Below, in pieces: positions 1 through 5,184 of a stretch of 8,347 bases of DNA (positions are counted from its first letter, which is position 1; each line of letters begins with the position of its first letter). The notes beneath the pieces were generated by a model. That model was not told the origin of the DNA, did no database searches, and saw nothing but the letters and a program-made list of their open reading frames with translations. This stretch comes from Alphaproteobacteria bacterium (GTDB taxonomy: Bacteria; Pseudomonadota; Alphaproteobacteria; CAAGCB01; CAG-977): NCBI GenBank assembly GCA_021639925.1, contig JAJXEL010000096.1:1-8347 (forward strand), given 5' to 3'. The translations under genes were made by a program, and so were the position numbers.

Positions 1-9
1 GGGTATAAG

Positions 10-44
10 AAAAAAATCCTGTCGGGCAGGCCGAAAACAGGGAT
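10..44 (-). terminator. Weak candidate terminator after the dipeptidase gene
   Basis: Read on the minus strand, an imperfect stem pairs ATCC-C-TG (38-44) with CAGGAT (16-21), one base bulged. It is followed at once by a run of T (the A-run at 11-16 and upstream on the plus strand). A shorter alternative stem CCTG/CAGG also exists inside. It lies 5 nt past the stop codon of the dipeptidase gene, where the operon should end. The stem is short, so termination may be partial. Confidence 0.45.
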
Positions 45-48
45 CGGT

Positions 49-687
49 TTAAATATTTAAGGGCAGATATAATGTTTTACCGGTATGTGTAATAACAGCC
101 CATTCGATTTCGCCGTAACTGTAATGCCACCATTCCGGAAAGTAATTCACAAAACCCGCCCGTTGCATTGAACGGCACAGGATTTTTCTGTTTTCTTTTT
201 GCTGGTCAGTCAGGCGGTCATTATCCGGAAAAGTCTGCGTTAATGAATTAAATTCCTGATACTTTGTACCCATGTCCAGTTCTGTTCCGTCGCTGTCGCA
301 CAAAGTTAAATCTACTGCCGCGCCTGTTTGATGTCCGCTGCCCTGTTTATAAGGGTTTGCGATGAAAACGTTTGCTTTTTCTTCCAGTTGTGCAGGATCC
401 GTGTCAGGATAACGCTTTTGAAACTCTAATAAAATTTTTTCCCAGCGCAAAATTTGCTTTTTCATCGGGCGGTAAAGTTCGAACGCTTTAAAATAAACAC
501 CTTCGGGCAAAAAAGATTTTGCCTGAAACAGCATATCGTATATTTTTTGGCGGACAATAAAATATTCGCACTGCGCCGTATCGCGGAAAACATGCCTGAG
601 ATCGCTGTAAACCAGCCGGGGAGGTGTTTCCGTTTCGATTAAATCACACAATAAAGAGTCGTTTCCGACAGTGTGAACGATTTGCAT
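49..687 (-). CDS. ddpX: D-alanyl-D-alanine dipeptidase, VanX/DdpX-like (peptidase family M15D)
   Basis: Zinc dipeptidase of 212 residues expected to cleave D-Ala-D-Ala to two D-alanines in the cytoplasm; no signal peptide is visible. The family signature is complete: YRP (72-74, with R73 the transition-state arginine), SGHQTGAAVD (117-126) supplying zinc ligands H119 and D126, DMGTKYQEF (138-146), and EWWHY (185-189) with catalytic base E185 and zinc ligand H188. The spacing of these residues is nearly identical to that of VanX (H116, D123, E181, H184). The ATG lies 1 nt after the racemase stop codon, with an AGGG ribosome-binding site inside the end of the racemase gene, so translation is probably coupled. 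A chromosomal DdpX-type role (D-Ala-D-Ala reuse) is more likely than glycopeptide resistance, because no VanA/VanH or VanRS gene is visible. The exact substrate is inferred from the family. Confidence 0.88.
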   Translation of the reverse strand: MQIVHTVGNDSLLCDLIETETPPRLVYSDLRHVFRDTAQCEYFIVRQKIYDMLFQAKSFLPEGVYFKAFELYRPMKKQILRWEKILLEFQKRYPDTDPAQLEEKANVFIANPYKQGSGHQTGAAVDLTLCDSDGTELDMGTKYQEFNSLTQTFPDNDRLTDQQKENRKILCRSMQRAGFVNYFPEWWHYSYGEIEWAVITHTGKTLYLPLNI

Positions 688-688
688 G

Positions 689-1861
689 TTAACGCCCTAA
701 GCAATTTTTCTTTAACAAACCGATCTGAGAAGTTTTTTGTTTTTCGTCCCTGGCATTGGAAACATATTTGACGTCCATGGCGGAAAAAGAACACATGATT
801 TCGCTGTCCAGCCTGTCGGCGTCAACGCATAAATCATTGATCGTGTATTTTTTATTGATAATGGACGCTTTTTTGGTTCGCAGCGCTTTTTCGGGCACAT
901 TGGTGACGTCGCAGTTTAACAGCCCCATAGAAATCCGTCCGACGATCGGCGCTTCGTACATATTGTCGCCGTCTGAAAAGAATACTTTTCCTTTATTGCT
1001 CAGGCTTCTGGGAATACCGTTGCTGTAACCGATGCCGATAACTGCGATTTTTGTATCTGTTTGCGCTGTAAAAGTCGCGCCGTAACCGACAGTATCGCCC
1101 TTTTTAATTTGTTCCGTTTGCAAAACGGGCGCTTCTATCGTCATGACGGGTTCTAAATTCAGTTTGCCGGGCCATACATTGATGCCGCATAAAGCAGCGC
1201 CGGAACGGATCTGGGAAATCTTTTCCCCGCTGTTGTTAACCATCATCGCGTCCAAAGCCAGGCTGCCCGGAATCCCTTCAAAGTTTTTCAGCATTTTTTT
1301 GTAAACGTCAAACTGATGTTTGTTTTGCTTTTGAACCAAAGGATCCGATTGATCGTCGCCGGCGCACGATAAATGCGACATGACCAGCGACACTTTATTT
1401 TCCCGCAGGCGTTCGGGCGTTAACAGGGGCCAGTCCTGTTCTTTGAACCCCAAGCGGTTAAAACCCGTTTCAATATTGATAATACAACCCGTATCGGAAT
1501 TTTTTGATTTTCCTTTTTCCCAGATTTCCAGCTGTTCGGGATTGTTAAGGACAGGCGTCAGCCGCGCGGCCCTGAACAACGGCATGGTCTGTTCCGACGG
1601 GCCGTTTAAAACGTTGATTTGAATGTCCGGAAATTTTTTACGCACATCGGCGCCTTCTTTTGCCGTCGAAACATAAAAATTTTTGCAGCCGCATTCGCGC
1701 AAAGCTTTGACCATTTCCAATGCCCCCAGGCCGTATGCGTTTGATTTGACGACCGGGCAGACCTCCGCTCCGTTTGCTTTTTTCCGCAATTCTTCATAAT
1801 TGTGTTTGACGGCGTTTAAATCAACGCTCATGCGAGGTTGGGAAATTTCTTCGTTTTCCAT
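689..1861 (-). CDS. alr: Alanine racemase-family PLP enzyme (divergent Alr)
   Basis: Fold-type III PLP racemase of 390 residues, expected to interconvert L- and D-alanine for peptidoglycan. The ATG at 1861 is chosen over an in-frame ATG at 1876 because GGAAG sits 6 nt upstream of it, and because this start puts the key residues on canonical numbering: K39 (PLP lysine, in VVKSNAYG), Y43, R136 (in ETGFNRLG), R219 and M312. H163 lies in SHLSCAGD, and Y260 in GYGATF is the likely second catalytic base. Oddities: the usual GRxxMD is GRISMG (308-313), so the Asp is Gly; the usual YEILC-type motif is SEIMC (353-357), so the gate tyrosine (Tyr354 of the Geobacillus enzyme) aligns with Ser353; and the GDxVxLxG segment of the C-terminal domain is not recognisable. 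These changes may relax or shift substrate choice. The gene lies 2 nt after the acetyltransferase stop and 1 nt before the dipeptidase start. Confidence 0.85.
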   Translation of the reverse strand: MENEEISQPRMSVDLNAVKHNYEELRKKANGAEVCPVVKSNAYGLGALEMVKALRECGCKNFYVSTAKEGADVRKKFPDIQINVLNGPSEQTMPLFRAARLTPVLNNPEQLEIWEKGKSKNSDTGCIINIETGFNRLGFKEQDWPLLTPERLRENKVSLVMSHLSCAGDDQSDPLVQKQNKHQFDVYKKMLKNFEGIPGSLALDAMMVNNSGEKISQIRSGAALCGINVWPGKLNLEPVMTIEAPVLQTEQIKKGDTVGYGATFTAQTDTKIAVIGIGYSNGIPRSLSNKGKVFFSDGDNMYEAPIVGRISMGLLNCDVTNVPEKALRTKKASIINKKYTINDLCVDADRLDSEIMCSFSAMDVKYVSNARDEKQKTSQIGLLKKNCLGR

Positions 1862-1863
1862 GT

Positions 1864-2517
1864 TTATCTTCCGCATCTTTCGGGTAATAAAGCTTTGATG
1901 ACCGTTGTTTTTTCAACCATATCCGCGTTTTTGTTTTCATTTTTTTTGTTGGTATGGTTGAAAAAGTCTTCTTTGGTTACTTTCAGCAGCAGCCGGGGTT
2001 CGTTTCCGTATTTTTTCGTTTCCCCGTAAACCTTCATTCCGACGCTTTGCAAGACAGCCAAAGACGGCTTGTTTTCAGGGTGAACCGTCGCGTTGACGTA
2101 TTCATACCCCAGTTTTTCAAAAAATATTCGGCCCGTTACGCCGCGCATGGCTTCGGTTACATATCCTTTTCCCTGATGCGCGGGGCTTAAAAAATATCCC
2201 ATATCGGCCATTCCGATTTGTCCGCCCCAGTCGTTTTGATCCAAAGGTTCCAATTCGCCGACAATAAAACCGATCATTTTATGAGGAGACGATTTTTCCG
2301 TAATCGCCAAACCCAGCGTTTTTCTGGGGGTTTCCTGCTGCTGGGCAACGGCATCTTTGCAAAAACGGGCGGCGTCCCCGCTTTTTTGCAAAGCGTAATA
2401 CGGCCTGTTTTCCGGGGTTTTGGCGATTTCCTGTCTGATTTGTTCCAAAGAAAATACATCTGCCGGCGTAATTTCCCGGATAAGCAGGTTTTTGGTCAGG
2501 ATATGTATATTTTTCAT
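1864..2517 (-). CDS. GNAT-family N-acetyltransferase, RimJ/RimL type
   Basis: Acetyl-CoA-dependent N-acyltransferase of 217 residues; acceptor unknown. The start NLLIREITPAD (10-20) is the usual first strand of RimL-like (Acetyltransf_3) proteins. MGYFLSPAHQGKGYVTEAM (106-124) contains the acetyl-CoA pyrophosphate-binding motif Q115-G-K-G-Y119, and NATVHPENKPSLAVLQSVG (142-160) is the motif B region with the typical asparagine and alpha-helix. The GNAT core ends near residue 184. About 33 further residues, rich in Asn, Lys and Glu, form a tail with no domain I recognise, and its last codons overlap the alternative ATG of the racemase gene. First gene of the operon. The ribosome-binding site is a weak purine run (GAAGAAGAAAG) ahead of the ATG. 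The co-transcribed racemase and dipeptidase suggest an acceptor linked to cell-wall amino acids or peptides, but that is inference. Confidence 0.85.
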   Translation of the reverse strand: MKNIHILTKNLLIREITPADVFSLEQIRQEIAKTPENRPYYALQKSGDAARFCKDAVAQQQETPRKTLGLAITEKSSPHKMIGFIVGELEPLDQNDWGGQIGMADMGYFLSPAHQGKGYVTEAMRGVTGRIFFEKLGYEYVNATVHPENKPSLAVLQSVGMKVYGETKKYGNEPRLLLKVTKEDFFNHTNKKNENKNADMVEKTTVIKALLPERCGR

Positions 2518-2544
2518 CTTTCTTCTTCATATATTTTTTTCGAA

Positions 2545-2573
2545 AAAGTAGCGTTGTTTTTCGTTAAAGTCAA
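2545..2573 (-). promoter_or_regulatory. Candidate promoter of the GNAT-racemase-dipeptidase operon
   Basis: On the minus strand, a TTGACT -35 (2568-2573, five of six consensus bases) is followed after 17 nt by TACTTT as a weak -10 (2545-2550). This would start transcription near 2538, giving a leader of about 20 nt before the ATG at 2517. The -35 is good and the -10 is poor, so an activator may be needed. Confidence 0.4.
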
Positions 2574-2574
2574 A

Positions 2575-2592
2575 CCTTTTTCGATAAAAAGG
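2575..2592. repeat. Inverted repeat next to the operon promoter
   Basis: Perfect dyad CCTTTTT-CGAT-AAAAAGG (arms 2575-2581 and 2586-2592). With one bulged G the arms extend outward to AAACC/GGTTT. It abuts the -35 element at 2568-2573 on its upstream side, where a regulator could bind. It is AT-rich, and no plus-strand gene needs a terminator here, so an operator or chance are the main explanations. Confidence 0.35.
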
Positions 2593-2660
2593 GTTTTTGC
2601 CGATATGGAAAAACGAAGATCGGGGTAAATTTTCTATTATTTCGGATTATTCAAAGCATA

Positions 2661-2688
2661 AAAAAGGCTTCCCGTAGGAAGCCTTTTT
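2661..2688. terminator. Strong rho-independent terminator after the GGGtGRT gene
   Basis: Perfect 12-bp stem AAAAAGGCTTCC (2661-2672) / GGAAGCCTTTTT (2677-2688) with a CGTA tetraloop. On the minus strand it starts 16 nt past the stop codon of the GGGtGRT gene and its second arm ends in a T run, so it ends that two-gene unit. The symmetrical A/T arms also make it functional in the plus direction, shielding the upstream promoter of the GNAT operon from read-through. Confidence 0.9.
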
Positions 2689-2704
2689 ATTTTTTTATAA
2701 TAAG

Positions 2705-3700
2705 TTACATCGCCTGGGAAACGGCAACCGCGACGGCGACGGAAGCGCCGACCATCGGGTTGTTGCCCATGCCGATCAAGCCCATCATTTCGACGTGCGC
2801 CGGAACGGAAGAAGATCCCGCGAACTGCGCATCGCCGTGCATGCGGCCCATCGTGTCCGTCATACCGTAAGAAGCGGGACCCGCGGCAACGTTGTCCGGG
2901 TGCAGCGTACGGCCCGTACCGCCGCCGGAAGCAACCGAGAAATATTTCTTGCCGTTTTCGATCGCCCACTTTTTGTACGTACCCGCAACCGGGTGCTGGA
3001 AACGTGTCGGGTTGGTCGAATTTCCGGTAATGGAAACGTCAACGCCTTCTTTGGCCATAATGGCAACGCCTTCAGAAACGTCATCGGCGCCATAGCAGCG
3101 GACTTTCGCGCGGTCGCCTTTGGAAAACGGCTTTTCGGAAACGATTTTCAATTCGCCCGTTTTATAGTCGTATTCCGTTTCAACCGACGTAAAGCCGTTG
3201 ATGCGGGAAATGATGTAGGCGGCGTCCTTACCCAAGCCGTTCAAAATAACGCGCAGCGGTTCTTTGCGGACTTTGTTGGCTGTCAGAGCAATACCGATCG
3301 CGCCTTCGGCGGCGGCAAAAGATTCGTGACCGGCCAAAAAGCAGAAGCACTTCGTTTCTTCGCGCAGCAGCATGGCGGCCAGATTGCCGTGGCCCAGACC
3401 GACTTTGCGCTGGTCGGCGACGGATCCCGGAATGCAGAAAGCCTGCAGGCCGACGCCGATTTTTTCCGCCGCGTCCGCAGCGTTTTTCGCACCGGTTTTA
3501 ATGGCAATTGCAGCGCCCAGCGTATAAGCCCAGCATGCATTTTCAAAACAAATCGGCTGAATGCCCTTGACAATGGCGGCGACGTCTATGCCTTTGTCTT
3601 TGCAGATTTTGTCGGCTTCTTCAATATTGGCGATACCGTATTCTTTGCAGCATTTTTCAATCTGCGCAATGCGGCGTTCATATCCTTCAAAAAGACTCAT
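2705..3700 (-). CDS. GGGtGRT-family protein, function unknown
   Basis: Protein of 331 residues that carries the exact SGGGTGRTLHPDN motif (258-270), after which the Pfam family GGGtGRT is named. It is followed by the very conserved-looking stretch AAGPASYGMTDTMGRMH (272-288), DAQFAGSSSVPAHVE (290-304) and GMGNNP (310-315). No signal peptide or membrane segment is seen. The C-terminal part is Gly/Ala-rich, and the glycine motif could bind a nucleotide or phosphate, but that is a guess. Nine cysteines (17, 18, 33, 51, 56, 89, 118, 120, 202), including CC and CFC pairs, would fit a metal or cluster protein. The ATG at 3700 is chosen over a TTG at 3706 because GGAG lies 7 nt upstream. The gene lies 11 nt after the NifU-like gene, with which it is presumably co-transcribed and perhaps works as client or partner. 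Family membership is confident; biochemical role is not known to me. Confidence 0.88.
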   Translation of the reverse strand: MSLFEGYERRIAQIEKCCKEYGIANIEEADKICKDKGIDVAAIVKGIQPICFENACWAYTLGAAIAIKTGAKNAADAAEKIGVGLQAFCIPGSVADQRKVGLGHGNLAAMLLREETKCFCFLAGHESFAAAEGAIGIALTANKVRKEPLRVILNGLGKDAAYIISRINGFTSVETEYDYKTGELKIVSEKPFSKGDRAKVRCYGADDVSEGVAIMAKEGVDVSITGNSTNPTRFQHPVAGTYKKWAIENGKKYFSVASGGGTGRTLHPDNVAAGPASYGMTDTMGRMHGDAQFAGSSSVPAHVEMMGLIGMGNNPMVGASVAVAVAVSQAM

Positions 3701-3711
3701 TTTCAAACTCC

Positions 3712-4416
3712 TTATTCTTTGCGCGGATCAATAACTTTAACGGCGTCTTCAAAACGGCCTTTGGTCGAAACGTTCTTTTCGAACGCTTCTTTCGGATCAA
3801 CGCCTTTTTTGATCGCTTCCATCATTTTGCCCAAATGTACGGTTTTGTAACCGATGACTTCGCCGTTTTCGTCCAGACCTTCGGCCAAAACATAACCTTC
3901 GGCCATTTCCAGGTAACGCACGCCTTTGGGTTCCGTGGAATACATCGTGCCGACCTGGGAACGCAGGCCTTTGCCCAGATCTTCCAACCCGGCGCCGACA
4001 GGCAGACCGTCATCGGAAAAAGCAGACTGCGTACGGCCGTAAACGATCTGCAAAAACAGTTCGCGCATCGCAACGTTGATCGCATCGCAGACCAGGTCCG
4101 TGTTTAATGCTTCCAAAATCGTTTTGCCGGGCAGGACTTCGGCGGCCATCGCGGCGGAATGCGTCATGCCGGAACAACCGATTGTTTCAACCAAAGCTTC
4201 GCGAATCACGCCTTCTTTGACGTTCAGGGTCAGCTTGCAGGTTCCCTGCTGCGGGGCGCAGGCGCCCACGCCGTGGGTTAAACCGGAAACGTCCTTGATT
4301 TCTTTTGACTTGACCCATTTTCCTTCTTCGGGAATCGGGGCCGGATCGTGACGCGCACCTTTGGTTACGGGGCACATCTCCTGCACTTCGTGCGAACACA
4401 TATAAGAACAAGTCAT
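3712..4416 (-). CDS. NifU_N/IscU-like iron-sulfur cluster scaffold homologue
   Basis: Soluble protein of 234 residues. Residues 49-125 read like a NifU N-terminal/IscU domain: GACAPQQGTCKLTLNV (51-66), EALVETIGCSGMTHSAAMAAEV (start 73) with the conserved cysteine C81 of the GC-x-A-S-type motif, and GKTILEAL (97-104). It differs from classical IscU: the position of the first cluster cysteine (Cys37 in E. coli IscU) aligns with Q56, with cysteines instead at 53 and 60. No C-terminal HC motif follows, but C110 is present. A short cysteine-rich N-terminus (C3, C7, C15) precedes the domain. The C-terminal half (about 140-234) holds a segment, GYVLAEGLDENGEVIGYKTV, that looks like a beta-hairpin region of its own. 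It is the first gene of a unit with the GGGtGRT protein, a pairing I recognise from anaerobes. Whether it carries a cluster for delivery or is a fixed metalloprotein is open. Confidence 0.82.
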   Translation of the reverse strand: MTCSYMCSHEVQEMCPVTKGARHDPAPIPEEGKWVKSKEIKDVSGLTHGVGACAPQQGTCKLTLNVKEGVIREALVETIGCSGMTHSAAMAAEVLPGKTILEALNTDLVCDAINVAMRELFLQIVYGRTQSAFSDDGLPVGAGLEDLGKGLRSQVGTMYSTEPKGVRYLEMAEGYVLAEGLDENGEVIGYKTVHLGKMMEAIKKGVDPKEAFEKNVSTKGRFEDAVKVIDPRKE

Positions 4417-4423
4417 TTTAATG

Positions 4424-4437
4424 CTTACTCCAGTAAG
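4424..4437 (-). promoter_or_regulatory. Dyad over the ribosome-binding site of the NifU-like gene
   Basis: The 14-mer CTTACT-CC-AGTAAG is a perfect inverted repeat. In the minus-strand mRNA it can fold as CUUAC-UGGA-GUAAG, which puts the GGA of the only visible Shine-Dalgarno sequence (GGAG, 11 nt before the ATG) in a four-base loop. It could be a translational control hairpin or a DNA operator; chance cannot be excluded. Confidence 0.35.
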
Positions 4438-4469
4438 AAAAATTGAATTACGTTTTTCTTTATATCCTT

Positions 4470-4483
4470 ATTGTCGTGACAAT
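4470..4483. promoter_or_regulatory. Candidate operator palindrome upstream of the NifU-like gene
   Basis: Perfect inverted repeat ATTGTC-GT-GACAAT. It lies 5 nt upstream of the candidate minus-strand -10 (TATAAA, 4459-4464), that is in the -10/-35 spacer, a classic repressor position. I cannot assign it to a known regulator: it does not match the FNR (TTGAT-N4-ATCAA) or alphaproteobacterial LexA (GTTC-N7-GTTC) consensus. Confidence 0.4.
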
Positions 4484-4524
4484 TACACCTTTTTTTTAAC
4501 CGATCTTTGATTTTTATAAGGTTT

Positions 4525-4547
4525 TTTTTGTTAATCCTTTTTGTTAA
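4525..4547 (+). repeat. Direct repeat TTTTTGTTAA upstream of the flavoprotein gene
   Basis: The 10-mer TTTTTGTTAA occurs at 4525-4534 and again at 4538-4547, a start-to-start spacing of 13 nt, 31 nt before the flavoprotein ATG. A related T-run followed by AACC lies near 4489-4501. In such AT-rich DNA this may be chance. Confidence 0.3.
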
Positions 4548-4577
4548 ATTGAAAAATAAATTTTAAGGGAGAGGAAT

Positions 4578-5153
4578 ATGAAAGTAATCGCCTTTAACGG
4601 CAGTCCGCGCCAAAACGGAAATACGGCGTCTTTAATTTGGGCTGTTTTTCAGGAATTGGCCGAAGAAGAAATTGACGTCGAAATGATTCAGCTGGGCGGT
4701 CGTTTGATCCGGCCGTGCACCGCTTGCGGCGAATGTCATCATAATCAGGACAGGCGGTGCGTTATTAAAGACGATATTGTCAACGAATGTGTTGACAAAA
4801 TGATTGAAGCGGACGGGATTATTCTGGGATCTTCGGTTCATTTCGGCGATGTTACCGGCCAGATGAAAATGCTGATTGACCGGGCCGGAATGGTTTCGGG
4901 CGCCAATGCTGATTCTTTTCGCCGCAAAGCCGGCGCCGGTATCGTTGCCGCCAGGCGCTGCGGGGCGATGAATGCTTTTCATACGTTGAACAATTTTTTT
5001 CTGCTGCGTGAAATGATCGTTGTCGGATCCAATTATTGGAACATCGGGTACGGCCGTGAAACGGGCGACGTCATGCAAGATGAAGAAGCTTTGCGTACTA
5101 TGCGCCGTCTGGGAAAAAACATGGCGTGGACATTAAAGAAATTAAAGGCGTAA
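4578..5153 (+). CDS. Iron-sulfur flavoprotein (Isf-like) / NADPH-dependent FMN reductase family
   Basis: Flavodoxin-fold protein of 191 residues, the usual Isf length. GSPRQNGNT (8-16) is the FMN-phosphate loop, and GSSVHFGDVTGQMKMLIDR (84-102) is the second flavin-binding segment. The compact cysteine motif C47-x2-C50-x2-C53-x7-C61 matches the CX2CX2CX4-7C cluster motif of archaeal and clostridial iron-sulfur flavoproteins, so it should carry one [4Fe-4S] cluster and FMN. The C-terminal part (FRRKAGAGIVAARR, MIVVGSNYWNIGYGRETGDV) is typical of this subfamily in anaerobes. Characterised Isf proteins pass electrons from ferredoxin and can reduce oxygen or peroxide; here the partner is unknown. 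A very good ribosome-binding site (GGGAGAGG) precedes the ATG. It is divergent from the NifU-like unit and may share its control. The stop codon overlaps the base of a terminator stem. Confidence 0.86.
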   Translation: MKVIAFNGSPRQNGNTASLIWAVFQELAEEEIDVEMIQLGGRLIRPCTACGECHHNQDRRCVIKDDIVNECVDKMIEADGIILGSSVHFGDVTGQMKMLIDRAGMVSGANADSFRRKAGAGIVAARRCGAMNAFHTLNNFFLLREMIVVGSNYWNIGYGRETGDVMQDEEALRTMRRLGKNMAWTLKKLKA

Positions 5154-5184
5154 CAAAACGGCTCCGCAGCGGAGCCGTTTTGTT
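5152..5184. terminator. Bidirectional terminator shared by two convergent genes
   Basis: Perfect 14-bp stem AACAAAACGGCTCC (5152-5165) / GGAGCCGTTTTGTT (5171-5184) with loop GCAGC. It uses bases of the plus-strand TAA (5151-5153) and of the minus-strand TAA (5183-5185), so the whole gap between the two genes is one hairpin with T-rich 3' arms in both directions. Confidence 0.88.

Larger units (their letters stand above)
4417..4577. promoter_or_regulatory. AT-rich divergent control region between the NifU-like and flavoprotein genes
   Basis: This 161-nt region must drive both the minus-strand NifU-like/GGGtGRT unit and the plus-strand flavoprotein gene. For the minus strand the best -10 is TATAAA at 4459-4464 (leader about 35 nt), but the hexamer 17 nt upstream (TGTAAT) is a poor -35. 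For the plus strand, TTGATT (4507-4512) and GTTAAT (4530-4535) are a weak 17-nt-spaced pair. Long T runs at 4489-4497 and 4522-4529 may bend the DNA or act as UP elements. The flavoprotein gene has a strong ribosome-binding site, GGGAGAGG, just before its ATG. Weak core elements plus dyads suggest regulated, activator-dependent promoters. Confidence 0.5.

Noticed and set aside
49..1861. A glycopeptide-resistance (van) cluster
   Set aside because: Only the dipeptidase and a racemase are present; there is no D-Ala-D-Lac or D-Ala-D-Ser ligase, dehydrogenase or VanRS pair in the window.
1862..1876. Alternative racemase start at 1876, giving five extra residues
   Set aside because: It lacks a good ribosome-binding site and would overlap the acetyltransferase gene, whereas the ATG at 1861 has GGAAG at 6 nt and gives canonical residue numbering. 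Not fully excluded.
2218..2628. A 136-codon plus-strand frame over the GNAT gene and its upstream region
   Set aside because: The GNAT motifs on the minus strand are decisive; the plus-strand product is basic and Phe-rich with no family resemblance.
2795..3850. A long plus-strand open frame (351 codons) running antisense to the GGGtGRT gene and into the NifU-like gene
   Set aside because: It crosses the junction of two well-supported minus-strand genes, its product is Arg/Phe/Asn-rich without any recognisable domain, and it has no ribosome-binding site. It is a by-product of the codon pattern on the other strand.
4632..5078. A 148-codon minus-strand frame inside the flavoprotein gene
   Set aside because: The plus-strand frame has full flavodoxin and cluster motifs; the antisense product has no domain and no start signal.
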